From positions 3,209,966 through 3,273,965 of the forward strand of contig OY987252.1 in the NCBI GenBank assembly GCA_963920765.1: 64,000 bases of DNA, in the 5' to 3' direction. A program made the translations under genes and the position numbers. Shown here in pieces: positions 34,221 to 46,293 of this stretch. Source of the DNA: Ulota crispa. Its lineage: Eukaryota; Streptophyta; Bryopsida; Orthotrichales; Orthotrichaceae. Positions within the stretch are counted from its first letter, which is position 1. Each line of letters starts with the position of its first letter. The notes under the pieces are model-generated. The model searched no databases and was not told the DNA's origin. It worked only from the letters and a program-made list of their open reading frames with translations.

Positions 34221-34914
34221 GTCCAAATTCAAATTGGTCCAATTGGTAATCCAAAAGGTTATCAACAAAATCAAAGTTTTGGTCAAGTTTGACATAGAGC
34301 CCTTAGATTTAATGTTGGTTCAATTTTAAATTAACAAATCAAGCTCATGTATTTGAATTGGGTCAATGCATTTTGGTAACCCAATTCTTTTTGTAACAAT
34401 TTAATATTTGGTGCCAAGAGTATGCCACATGCCCAATCATGTCATCAACAAGATCACCTGAACCAATCATCCATGTAAAGCCTGAGGTCTCAATTGATGA
34501 TTCAAATAGAGGATTTTAGCAATCCAATTAAGCTTAGTTCATGTTGCTAGTTTGGGCTAAATTGGGCCCTTATTTAAACTGGCCCCAAGTTCAAAGTAAG
34601 GTGGAAGCACCCATAGCTGATAACTCCCCATTCCCAACTAATAAGGGGTGCTATTTCCACCATGAGCAAGGATAGGTGCTTTGGAATGTGTTTTTCTAAC
34701 TTTTTCATGGTTGAGGCTAATCAAATCATGCCACATGTCCCAAAGTGAGGTAGAAAGTAATGAGCTAAAATAGGTTTGGCTAATATTGGAATTACATACA
34801 TCTAGACATTGATAATGGGTGAAAAACACTTTTTGACTCTCAAAGTTTAGAATAATTTCAGTTTTACAAATAAAATTATGAAAAAATTGCAATCCCAATA
34901 TTTCTTATCTTCCT
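34221..34914. other. No gene recognised
   Basis: AT-rich DNA up to a sharp change to CpG-richer sequence at about 34915. Confidence 0.4.
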
Positions 34915-37900
34915 ACACGGGAAAAATAATTTTTTTTGCCTCGAACTCGTAGTAATTTTCTGCAGAATCGCTTAAGTTATCGGTTATGGGTGCTTCCACC
35001 TTATGCATTGCAATCTCAGGAAGGCCAGACGTTGATGGTATTGGTGCCCCTGGTTTCATTTGGGGCCATGTCTCCAACGTTTCCCCTCCCGCATCTGTCA
35101 CCAACCCTGCTTCCCAATTAACCAAACCTGGCTTTGGCAGAGTCTTCTCGTGTCATTGCTATTGCAGGGTCTCTAGGCAGTCGGGCTGTTACACTGGGTA
35201 AGTCTCATAACGCTTGACACAAGCTTGGATGCTTTAGTAAATTGTCGATTGGAGACTTACGCTGTAGGTTTACATATGCGCTACTCTGGTTTTAAACTTG
35301 ATTGGTTTGATTTTAGTATCCCTGTCTTCTTACACAGTTCGTTACTGAAGGTTGTCGATCAGGAGCTTGTTGTGCGCGCTTTTTAATATCGTACTTCCAG
35401 TTTGTTGTAGTGTGCATAAGAGGTGTTCGTGGATGGGTTCATAGAGAGAATCCTGTGACTCTGAAAGGACCTCTTGCTTGTGATCTCTGTTATTTTTCAT
35501 GGTGGGATCTGATTGGGGTCGTCCTCACCCTCACCGATATACGTGTATTGATTTGACTACAGAATGCGGGCCTGCTTTGTTGGGCATTTTCTTGGCGTCT
35601 TTGCAGAAAGTCACTTTGTTTAGCTGTTGGCTGCGAGATTGTTCTTTTTGGTGCCGAGCGGTGGCAGGGTTTTGTCTGTGACTATTACCTCCGTGAAGAA
35701 GCTCAATGGATAAATGCCTGTACGTCTGTTTCTGACGAATTTCTTGCAGTTTATTCCTGGTTGCTCTTAGCTGCTTGTTCTCAGTCTACGGGTCAACGAT
35801 TTTGTTTTAGTATTATATTGACTTTTCCTCTTGGATTTGTTATCTTGATATGGAGTTTCTTCGAGTTCATATACAAAGGGCTGAGCTAGGAGTTCTAGGA
35901 TGTAATGGCTGTACTGAATATTATCATCCTCACTTCCAGCCACTGCTACAGCGCAAGTGCGTAGATTAAATGGATACATGAGGTTAGTGGTTCGGATTTC
36001 TACTTACAGTACTTATTCCAATGAACACTATCTCGGGAGACACTGACTCATTGGATTCCCACAAATGACTACAGAAACCAAAAGCTGGCTTCCTCTCGCT
36101 GAAACGAGTCTTTCCTCATTTCAATCCTTGGATGATCCGGTGCAGAATCTCAAGGTTCTTGGTTCCCGTTTTTCAACAAAGTCCTGGAAATTCTCACAGA
36201 GGTTCTCATGTCTACAAGTGCCTTAACACCGCTTCAACATATTAATCTTGAATGTGAAACGCTTATACTCGTAGACATCGGCGGTTTTTTGAAAGTGCAT
36301 TTCACCTTCAAGATCATTCGTTATGGTTAAAAACATTGCAGCCTGCATTGCGATCTCGCGCCTGTACAATATTTCGATTTATTGCCAGTGTGTGTTGACA
36401 ACCGTTATGCTGTGTTTTGTAGAAGTTCTTAACCCCTGAGCGCCCAGCTCATGTTTGAGCATAGGGACCAAGTGGGGGGGGTTCAGTGGGCACCAGAGTT
36501 TGTAAAATATCATCCAACCAAATGTGACCATAGGGATGGAAATAACACTACCTTCTTTCCGATGGGGACCAGCCACGTAAAGACTTCACCGTACTTAATT
36601 TTTTTTATATGCAATCTGTTTTTGATCCCAGCGACGGGATCCCGTCGCTGGAGCGCCCAGGGGTTAAGAGATGTTGGGCTCTACTTTTCTAATTTTCGTC
36701 CATTATCATGTCACTGATCGCGCTATTTGTTATCTTGTCAGAAGGTTTGTTATCGGTTTGTTGTAGCTGGTTAGTGCTTTAATGCACAGATTGTGTGCAC
36801 TGCAGTCAAAGTACTTAGTGAATCTATTTCGATCACTGCGTAAACTTTTTTGGAGGAACTTGCTCGTAAAAATTGAAGCAGCAAGTGCGTGCTTGCCTAC
36901 GTGACAGGATAGTTTGGTATTATGATTCTGACTCATGAATATGCTCTGTTGTGCAGCTATGATTCTCTCCATCTTGTTTTCGAGGAGTACTGCACGCGTT
37001 GACAGAACTCTCCAGCACTGTCGTCCAGGTTTTTATGAGCATAAGCGTGCAAAGTACCTGCATCTACTCAAATTGTGTTAAGTTTTCTGTGTCGACAACC
37101 CTGTGCAAATCAAGTGGTGGAGTAACTGTTGGGACTGTCAGTGCTCCATTATTTTGTGTGGAATTGTGCGCAGCAATGCTTGGACTCTATCGTGATCAGC
37201 CCATGCATTGTAAGAAATTGCTTTGAATTTTTTCTTTCGGTTCCTTGTGAATTATGTAGTAAGTTTGGACATCAAATATTTGCAATTCAGGTATTATCAG
37301 CCCTATTTTCTTGATTAGAAAAATCGTAATGTCGTAGGTCCTTTCGGTGTGGCTGATGTACATTCTGGCATGCTGAAAACGTAGCTGCTGTCTAATGAGG
37401 TGTTTTTTGTTTTATCATCTTCTGCCCAAGTTCAGACATGGGTAGCTCGGGCACGCGCATTACTGCTACCAATGTGGCCCATGGTTCCCTTTACGCACTT
37501 GCTGTGTTTCAACACTTCTCTAATTTAGGTACGACTACTATTCTATTTGGGGTTCTAGTTCTCTGTTTTTACCCATTTCCAAGAATTCTCTATTACGTTG
37601 TTCTTAATGTGCTTTCATAGTGTAGAGATGAGCGTGTGCTAGCATCCTGGCCTTACAAACACATATTGGTGCCCTCTTCAGTAAGTATCGAGGTGTGTGG
37701 TTTGATGATTGGAACGCGCATGATGTGTCGGCGTTACCCACGAATTTGCGTAATATGTCGTGTTTTATACCATTTAGGTCTCAAATCAGGATCTGCTTTG
37801 CTAAAATGTTACTTGTCGAATTATATATTCGAAAGAAAGTCTGTAGCATTGACTGTTACTGTTCCACGTTTTCAATCATATCCCTTTGGGGTGGGAGTAC

Positions 37901-37994
37901 TGAACAACGGCTACAATTGACATCTTCGTGGGTCTGTAAACACGTTACGGTCTATTTGAACCCTTCTTGATTTTATATATTTTTGCTCTAACAG
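34915..37994 (+). other. 5' part of the RKD-like locus; exons uncertain
   Basis: From 34915 the sequence is richer in CG dinucleotides and looks low-copy, up to about 41850. It contains several protein-like stretches next to splice-like signals: AESSRVIAIAGSLGSRAVTL ending at a GG^GTAAGT donor near 35195; MTTETKSWLPLAETSLSSFQ from an ATG at 36065, overlapping another frame with NKVLEILTEVLMSTSALTPL to about 36330; MGSSGTRITATNVAHGSLYA from an ATG at 37438 to a donor at 37528; and 37643-37880 with GVWFDDWNAHDVSALPTNL. These are probably 5' exons of the RWP-RK gene, or untranslated exons, or a second gene. I could not join them in phase with certainty. A MITE sits at 36433-36663. Confidence 0.5.
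36433..36663. mobile_element. TTAA-type (piggyBac-like) MITE in the RKD-like locus
   Basis: Flanked by TTAA on both sides (36429-36432 and 36664-36667). Inverted ends are CCCCTGAGCGCCCAGC and, on the opposite strand, CCCCTGGGCGCTCCAGC. TTAA duplication with CCC-starting ends is the hallmark of piggyBac-type elements. Near its right end, 36628-36651 is a perfect 24-base palindrome centred on GGATCC. It encodes no protein and would depend on a transposase from elsewhere. Confidence 0.75.
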
Positions 37995-40900
37995 AACTTA
38001 TCAAAAGTGTGCATCTCTACATGGATGGTGGCTCTGTCACCGCTGTGCAGCAAGAGTTTCTTCTTTCGCCAGACGTTTATACACAAATCAGTGACCCTAT
38101 ACCATCATTTTTCAGCAAGTTTGCTTACAACGGTGCAAAACAGTTTATGGACACACTGAAGCAATTGAATGAGATGGATTCATGGCAATGCGTGCTGGAG
38201 TACCATGTCCATACGCCCCAGGATACGTCCATAATCCCTTTATTGAGTGTATCCAAGTATGTGTCATGGGGTTCATTTCGTGCGTATTGAGGCCGTGTCA
38301 TGCTTTGAATGAGTGTTTTTAGATTCAATTTAGTCTGAGACAAAACAGTGCAAATGTTATATGTGGTTTATGCCCCGTGTTAAGCGATTGAGGTGCACTA
38401 GTGTGCTGGCCAAATTTACTGGGCATTTGCATCGTGTGCAGAAATCCAGCTCTGTATTACATTCCAACCTTGGCGGAAGATTTAGTCATGGTCGAGAAGG
38501 CTGTTCAAAACCCTCTGCAGAGACACCAGTCAAGTTTACCCCTTCTGGATCCCGATTGTCAGACTTATCAACAGCATTTTTCTGGCTGTGGTGGCCAGTA
38601 TTACATGGACAACACACACCTTACTTGGAATTCTCCTAAGTGGAACCTTGGTGGCATTTCTGGTCTCAATGTTGAGTCGTCTGGATTGAATGACTCTCTG
38701 GACAACGGAGTGCATAGCGAGAGTAATTCTCAAGCAGAAAACTTGCATGACTGGGGCTCGGACTTAGAATTGGCTAGCCCTCGAATGTTTGAGACGTGTG
38801 TGTTAGGTTCGTCATGGAGTACGAGCATCTCGAGTATGCCGTTTACAGGTTGGATTGACGGGTTTCCTGTATCTTCTCTTTGTTTCTCTATATTCTGACG
38901 TTGAAGTTCGCAATCTGACTCTAATATGTCGGTTACCTCTTTCTTGTGTAATTTACCTGTTTTACTTTAGTATTTCATAATATATGAATGTGCATCTTAC
39001 GTTTGTGTTCCATGTACATGTAAATTTTGAGATTATGACGATATTCCCGTTTGTAGGACTTATGTCCAGTTCTTGTCTAACATCGAATGTGACCGCCAAC
39101 AACAAATCCGATCATCATTCTTGGAGTCCCTCGACTTTGGTTGTGGAAACTCAAGTGGCTGGAACATATGCCTTTCATGAAGCGCTACCTTTTTCTACTG
39201 ACAACAATGGTCAGGCCAAGGTAACAACCTCCAGTGACGCTTCAGATAGTGCAGCACTCTTTCACGGTGATTTATTTCCGAGTCCGTTCGGCACAAGTTC
39301 GACAATTTCTGATCGTATCAGTCCACATTCACCTTTAATGAAGAAAGTCGCAGAAAATTTAATATCCTACTGCAGCGATGAAAGTGTGAGCGAACCAGCT
39401 GGATCAGAGAGGCTGACTCCTGCCTACTCTCCTGCCGCCTTACAGTTTGATCTACAGAATTGTAGTGCCAGTAATCACAGTGACGGGGTATTGCTGCATC
39501 AGACTTGCTCGTATGAGCTGACTGATGTTGGAAATGTTCTTGGAAATGTGGGAGCATGCCTTTCTATGAACACGTCGGGAAAGGGAGCCGAGCTTTGCAA
39601 CCAACGGGGAGCAACTGAAAGGATGACTGGCATAACATTGCATGAACTTTCTCAGTATTTTCGCATGCCCATAACTCAAGCTTCCAAAGAGCTGAAAGTG
39701 GGTCTCACCGTATTGAAAAAGCGATGTCGGGAGTTTGGCATTCCCAGGTGGCCACATCGCAAAATGAAGAGCCTAGACAGTCTCATCCAGAACATTCAGG
39801 TAATCTTCGTGCTCTAACCATTACTTGCTTCTTTGCGTTTCTGCCTTTGTTTACTCACTCATCTGTTAGTTTAGTTACGTACTTATTCATGCCATTTTGC
39901 GATGACTAGTTTTGAACAAATTTTTTTGGGCGTATCGATTGAAGGTTTTCGACTGCACTCCTCTTACTGATGCTTGATTGTTATGGTTTTCTGGTAGATC
40001 TTCTACTGATATTCTTCATGTGAACTGTGAATGGAGTTTGTGGTTGATTCTTTTAACGTTGAATTATTGTGTGCAGCCCGTTATCAAATGGTTTTTAGCG
40101 TTTTTAATCATTAAAATGAAATCGCAGCACAAATCGTCAATGGATATCACTTCTGCTAATTTGATGTGTATGTGCGAAGGGTTTTTTATTCAAGATATGG
40201 TGACACTCTGTATATTTCTTTTAGTTCTTGCTCATTCCTATCGAGATTCACCCATTTACGGTTAGTGACTCATGATTGAGCTTATGCACGGATGGCAGAG
40301 TTAGTGTGATTAGGATTTGCTTGTGCTTGTTGAGTGGCTAGAATTATGTGAATTAGTTTTCATACGGGTGTGATTAGATTCTTATGGTTGCAGGCCCTTT
40401 TGAGTTAGTCTAGTTCATTTCTGGTGGCCAGCACGCTCCTTGTCTTATTTGTTCTTCTGTGATTATTCGTTTATTCTATTGCCATCATGTGACATATCTT
40501 GCTTATATCTGTCTTCCTAGGTTTTTATCACTACTGCTTACTCCTACCCTCAATGGCGTGAGTGTCGGATCTTTGAATTATGTTTTAGGAAATATGACCC
40601 CTCGTATCTCCGCGTGGTAACATGCAAGAATATTTTTAGGCGATATTCCGAAATTCTTGAGATTTGTGAAGCTTAGCCCAATTTTCCTGTCCAGACATTC
40701 ATTTATCATGCGACAATAGTAATTTGTTGTTTTCGGTTAGTTGGTTTTGTGCGTATAACTGATGAAAGCAGCAAGCATAGTTCTAATCGAATATGATATC
40801 TGGTTGGATGGCATCAAGCTTGGTTCACCACTGTTTCTTGTGAAAGAATGGCAGTTGATGCTTTAACATTTGGAATAAGGTATCTGCTTCCTGTATTGTT

Positions 40901-41174
40901 GTGTGTTGCAACTCAGGAGCTGGCGAAAGGCCCTGAAGGTGGACCGTCAGGGCCAGTGTTGAGTGCTGTGAAGGAGCTCAAGCATCAGAAGAGACGAATG
41001 GAGGAACGCCCAGGAATTGAGCTGGCTGAGCGAACCAAACGGTTAAGACAAGCGTGTTTTAAGGCTAGCTACAAGAAACGTCGTCAGGCACTCACAAGTC
41101 TTCTCCAGCAGGATGTGGGAGAACTGGGAACAGACTCAGTGGTTGGTGAGCTCCCTTCTGTCCAAATTCGTTGA
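37995..41174 (+). CDS. RWP-RK transcription factor, RKD-like (four supported exons)
   Basis: Exons 37995-38256, 38442-38848, 39057-39799 and 40917-41174 join in phase (1, 2, 1, 0) at GT-AG introns and give about 555 codons to a TGA at 41172; the start lies further upstream. The RWP-RK domain spans exons 3 and 4: [56 protein letters not shown], then ELAKGPEGG and, after a coiled-coil-like stretch, [18 protein letters not shown]. The [22 protein letters not shown] wording is that of RKD proteins rather than NLP proteins. RKD factors bind DNA in the nucleus and control egg-cell and gametophyte cell identity in land plants. The N-terminal two exons (for example [20 protein letters not shown]) match nothing I know, and there is no PB1 domain after the RWP-RK motif, which also argues against NLP. 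Subfamily is inferred; the domain is certain. Confidence 0.85.
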
Positions 41175-41891
41175 CCTATAGCAGCCGTATCAGTTCCAGG
41201 TATAACCAGTTTTTCTAGCATAGTTGATATTCATCGTCGTCCGTAGGTGTTATCTACTATTTGACAAGGTTTAACATTCAAAGTGATAATTTGCAAATTT
41301 AAAGATCATATGTATAGAATGTGTACTCATGATGTGGTGAATGTACAAAGTTTAAGTTCGTTGTTGGAGTGATGTTGTCATAGTCTTAAAAAAGTCTGCT
41401 GGGGAGGTCCTCAGGATCCGCATGTGCCTATCGACTCTGTATCTTGCTGTTCAAAATTTTTCTGCCAAGGTAATTCTTGTTTTTGAATATCTCTCACTCT
41501 TGGCTAGATAGTGCTGTGTCGGTTTTTAATTCCCTAATCGGTTGGTTTACTAGATCCTTTCAAGCCTTTAATATAACGAGCACGCTTGATGATTCCCTGC
41601 TGAAAATATCCACAGGATTTTAGCCTTGCAGTTTCTCTATTCCCTGTTATTATTTTCTCTTGAGCATGCTTGTTTGCTTTTGATATCATAGATGGGCAAA
41701 ATTTGAATTCCCTTTTGAACTTGCATGCGATACATTACCCAGTGGGGTCATAATCTGTATGCACTATGCAGCCTGTGATACAGAACATTCTAGGACACCA
41801 CCCATTCAGGTGATGTCCTTTCGGTCGTCAACATGAATACCACCTAAATTCATATCTTGTGCTTTTCATTGGTCGCTATCATGTTGTTTTG
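41175..41891 (+). other. 3' flank of the RKD-like gene
   Basis: CpG-richer than the far flanks until about 41850, consistent with a 3' untranslated region, possibly with a donor-like AAG^GTAATT at 41469. No coding motif. Confidence 0.35.
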
Positions 41892-41893
41892 TA

Positions 41894-42472
41894 CTCCCTC
41901 TGTCCCATTATAAAGCTCCAAAAAACTTCTCCACAAGGAATTAACTGTATTTTTAGTCATTATGCTAGTGACAAATGCATTCTAGAATCAATATACCACC
42001 ACCTACCAAATATGTCCAAAATTTTAAGTTTTTATGTTGTCATTTAGACACCCGAACTCCATACCAAAAGTATCAAATTTGTGCATAATTTGTTGAGGCG
42101 GCCGGTGCCTCATTATTTTAGCTTTTGTAATAATGACACATGCATTCTAGAATCAATATACCATCTACCAAGTGTGTGCAAAATATCCTCTTTGATGTTG
42201 CCATTTGGGCACCCAAATTTCATGCAAAAAGTATCATATTTGTACATGTTGCAAGCTCCTCATTATTGATGATTTAAAGATTAGTAGCAACAATGGTACC
42301 TCATATAGGCAAGGCCAAGCTTGTTAGGAGAGGAATGCTCTTTTATTGCTTAACTTACCCCCATGAGATCATTGGACATGACAAATGCTTTCTCAAGAAT
42401 TGAAATTAGCAAAAGGGAGCTTTTTAGTGGGAAAAGAACTACGCTTAATTTGATGTATTGGGACAAAGGGAG
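41894..42472. mobile_element. Stowaway-like MITE
   Basis: Begins CTCCCTCTGTCCCATTATAA and ends with ATTGGGACAAAGGGAG; the ends pair as CTCCCTCTGTCCCA against CTCCCTTTGTCCCA. Flanked by TA on both sides (41892-41893 and 42473-42474). CTCCCTCCGT ends with a TA duplication define Stowaway (Tc1/mariner) MITEs. The 579-bp length is long for the class, explained by an internal tandem duplication of about 160 bp (41965-42105 and 42128-42270, sharing gcattctagaatcaatatacca). Confidence 0.88.
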
Positions 42473-42474
42473 TA

Positions 42475-43570
42475 ACATTTAATTTCCTTGCAAAATCTCA
42501 GTTACATGCTTAAGGCCTAAACTGCACAGTATCATTAGAAGCTTGCCAATTGAAATTTGAAATCTAGGGTTTAGTAAGCTTACATAAATAGAAATTCAAA
42601 TCGTCTGTTTTTTCTGGGTCCTTGTGGAACGAAACATGCTTTAACAATGTAAAACAAGCTTGAGTTCCACCTCTTAAGTTTTGTAATAATAGTCAAGTAT
42701 CACATTTAAATTATTGTTCAGTGGTTAACAAGTTGAGATTGGCGTCAAAAATTAGGACCACAGTTTGAAACAACAGGTGTTAAGCCAAAAACTACACATT
42801 TCTTGTCCCTTGCTAATCAATAAATTAAAGCTACTTCCATTTTACTCTTAAACGACCAGAAGGCCATTTGTGACCACTATAATATGGGGTATTTTTCTTG
42901 TATTTGAAATGGATCACACTTATATTACATTTGAGACCAACAAAGTTCAAGAATAGATCAATGCGGTTCTAGTGAACTACTTGAGATCTCAAATTAAAAT
43001 TTCTTATTGGTAGTGAATGACAATTATATGTTAGCATATACACTATGCCCTATGGTTGTATAAAGGTTAACATGTATATATCCAAAGTTTAACTTTAGTT
43101 GTGTACTCGTAAATTACCCTATTATCATTGGGCCTTACACAACAAATCGGTAAAACAAGAGTTATAATATATCAAATGACATGGTCATGGTCTCATCTAA
43201 AAGATAATCAAGTCAAGGTTTTGTATGAAGTTCCAAATTCCTAAATGAATGAAGTATCAAGGGTTCAATGACATAAGGCCAAGGTTCCGCTCAAATTTGA
43301 AATTATCCTATTATCACTTCTTTACCACTTCATTTGAGGTTTTCATTGTCATACATGATAATATTTTGTATTTTCATCTTTGAACTCCTTTCTTTCCTTG
43401 ATCTGTGTGGTCCTTCATAAGAGCTAACTTAGTTGACAATTGTAGTTGTTTTTGTTATTTTGCAACTAACTTTGCTATAGCTAAGGCATTGAGGCAATAA
43501 ATTGTATCTTTAACTAAGGTCTTTATACCTAGTATGCATCTTTTACAAATTTTGATCAAATGGAACAAAA
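42475..43570. other. No gene recognised
   Basis: AT-rich; no motif-bearing frame, no terminal repeats recognised. Confidence 0.4.
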
Positions 43571-43576
43571 ATTGCA

Positions 43577-43758
43577 CTACTATTGTAACGTGATAGCAGA
43601 TTTGGCACTTCTCATCCAATTGCTCCACTATTGGTAGTGAAGCAACTGGATGAAAAGTGCGTGATAGCAAATTTGGCACTTCTCATCTAATTGCTCCACT
43701 ACCGGTAGTGAAGCAACTGGATGAAAAGTGCCAAATCTGCTATTAGGTTACAGTAGTA
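43577..43758. repeat. Double hairpin with nested palindromes
   Basis: Outer arms about 43577-43640 and 43700-43758 are reverse complements (actattgtaacgtgatagcag against ctgctattaggttacagtagt). Inside, a hairpin of about 72 bases (gatagca.atttggcacttctcat..caattgctccacta against tagtgaagcaactggatgaaaagtgc) is present twice in tandem, at 43592-43661 and 43663-43744. Each unit folds on itself, and the pair also folds as a whole. Confidence 0.85.
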
Positions 43759-43771
43759 AAGGACTCTAAAG

Positions 43772-43969
43772 CCTTTCTTGCAATACTTGTAAACTTGGAT
43801 TTGAAACTAAATCCTAAAAAATACAAAATTTTGAAAATTGAGAAATGATAATAGGAATGAAGTGATAATACCTTTCTTGCAATACTTGTAAACTTGGATT
43901 TGAAACTACACCCAAAAAGATATGAAATTTTGAAGATAGAGAAATGATAATAAGAGTGGAGTGATAATA
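43772..43969. repeat. 99-bp tandem duplication
   Basis: Two units, 43772-43870 and 43871-43969, both starting cctttcttgcaatacttgta and ending near agtgataata, differing at about a dozen positions. It follows the double hairpin directly. Confidence 0.85.
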
Positions 43970-44771
43970 GAGTAAACTATCTGTATTGTACCACCAACCT
44001 CCCACAAACAGACTAATTTCATCAAGGTTTTTTGAAGAAACTCCATGTATTCCACTGAATAGTATCACCAAAAATAAAATTGAACCAAGCCATATTTAAA
44101 GATGCTGATGCTAAGATTGTACTTCGAAACAGCCATTATAGGCTAAAACTCTAATGCTGATGTGTTGTCTTCCTTATCCTTGTACTTGTCTGCCTTGATA
44201 TGCTGCACTCCCATCCAGAGTCTCGGGAGGTTTTTTAAAAAACTCGGTGCATTTCCCAGCCTTCTATGATTTACTAGATTTATAAAAAATAAAAAAATCG
44301 GTCATGGCCCAGACATGTATTTTTTGGTCGGTCAATAATCTTTGTTCTTTTTTTTCACTTGGTTGATTTCCTACGTCTAAGAAAATAGTTTGGTTGAAAT
44401 CTAAATTTCAATGTATTATATTGGTTTTTTTTTTTCGTACAAATTTTTGCAAACAAATCAATCTTTTGCTTACCATGTGCATGGCAGAGTAAAGCAAAAC
44501 AATGATCAAGACATCAAAAACCTATCAAGTTACCCCTAATCAGTGTAAAAAATTTTATACTTTAAAAGGATTTATTGCTGACTTTTGTTACTTAAATATC
44601 TTTGGCTGGATTTGAACTAGGTCAAGTCCCACCATCTTGGTATTGAACACCACGCTTCATCTAAGGATTGGTGCACCAAGTGCACCTCTTATCCCATTAA
44701 CCATCAAGTGCATTGTTTATCTCATCAACCATCACACAGCCACCCACTCACCCTCTCATTTACTCATCCCA

Positions 44772-45043
44772 TTAGCAAAATTTTGAACCTTCTAGAGGGC
44801 CCCTAAAAATCTGTGCCGCTCTACATAACGAAGGTGAACAAAACAATAATGATTATTATTATTATTATTTTAATACTAAAACCACCGTGGCACATCATAT
44901 GACACACTACAGAGGTCAGAAATGGCACATTGTGACAGTCAAAAATGGCAAATTGTGACAGTCAGAAATGGTAGCTTTTTTCTCTATATGCACATCTCTC
45001 AAGTGGAGTTAGGGGCCTTCTAGAGGGCTCAAAATTTTGCTAA
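44772..45043. mobile_element. MITE with about 35-bp inverted ends
   Basis: The left end ATTAGCAAAATTTTGA and the following accttctagagggcccctaa pair with the right end ttaggggccttctagagggc and tcaaaattttgctaat. Total 272 bases, non-coding, with an ATT microsatellite near 44845 and a small duplication of the phrase ttgtgacagtcagaaatgg. The target duplication is unclear, so the superfamily is not assigned. Confidence 0.75.
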
Positions 45044-45644
45044 TGCTCTCATTTACTCACCCACTCACCCACACCCACTCATCCACATAGCCACCTCACC
45101 CATGTTTCTTGTTTTTATATTTTTTGAACTTTTAGCACCCTATAATTGCTTGTGAAATAAATCAACATTTGGTTTTTGTTTAGAAGTCGGAAAATTTCCT
45201 TATCATGAAAAAAGTTCATAGGTTGATTTCCCATAGTTTCAAATTTCATTTGGCAAATTTCCTCATCTACAAGTGCATGTTTGGCTAAATTTCCTAAAGA
45301 TGAAATTGTAACTTGGATGTTTTTCTAAAGCCATGTTTTATGGTCAAAAGCATATCCGCCAACTTTCATTTTATTTTGGCAATCCTCCAAAAAAGTTGGC
45401 TGACTTGTAATTAAAAGTTTGTTCTCCTCAGACATTGCTTCCATCTACCAGAGTGCTGCTTACTCTTATACACCAAGTTAGTTCTGCATTTTGGCTCTAT
45501 CCCACTAGGATAAGGGTGGGCTCACATTAAAATACTAGACTAGGGTATTTTCACACTTAGTGTTAGACTGGGTATAATTAATATGAATGCAGTCTAAAGG
45601 TTTGTCCAATGCATCTATGTTTCCTTTGCCACTATCCCTCTTAA

Positions 45645-46289
45645 CGCCTAAATGCCCAAGGCCTTTTTTGAGCTTTTCGGAATTTGCTCTAAACTGAACA
45701 AAAAACCAACATTTTGATAAGTTGTATCAATTTTTTTAAAATTATAACCATACAAATTCAAACTAGATCTGTTAAACATTATATAGGAAAAGAAAAAACA
45801 ACAATATCATATATGGATTGAAAGATTATAATGTTTGACCAAGAGGGTGTTAAAACTGCAAAAATGACTTCAAGTCTTTCATTCCTCTTTTCACATGTCA
45901 AATCTAAAATGATGGTCACCAAAAAAATATGAGGTTGAAGGACATATCATAAATAACTCTAGTCCATTTACGGCTTTTCAAATTTTTTTTACAAAATTTT
46001 AAAATGAACTTCTAGTGTGAACTTTTCTCCAAGATCTAGTGTATTTGAGGCTTGTTTTCATGAGCGCTCAACACTAAAAAAGTCAAGATTACAATGGATA
46101 CCCTTGCACAAAATCTTGAATGGAAAATTTGCAATCAATAATTTTCAAAATCAGGTTTTTGATGCTAAAACTAGACTTCAAAAAGAATAATTCTAAAATA
46201 CCAAATACTAAAAATAGTAATTTAGTTAGATTTTATTCAACTTCAAAATATTGTCGGCACCAAAATGTGGTGCCTTGGGCATTTAGGGG
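45645..46289. mobile_element. TTAA-type (piggyBac-like) MITE
   Basis: Flanked by TTAA at 45641-45644 and 46290-46293. Ends are CGCCTAAATGCCCAAGGCC on the left and, on the opposite strand, CCCCTAAATGCCCAAGGCAC on the right. 645 bases, no coding capacity. Its right TTAA is shared with the left end of the next element. Confidence 0.8.
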
Positions 46290-46293
46290 TTAA

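Noticed and set aside
39057..41174. NIN-like protein (NLP) identity for the RWP-RK gene
   Set aside because: The [22 protein letters not shown] wording fits RKD, and no PB1 domain follows the RWP-RK motif before the stop.
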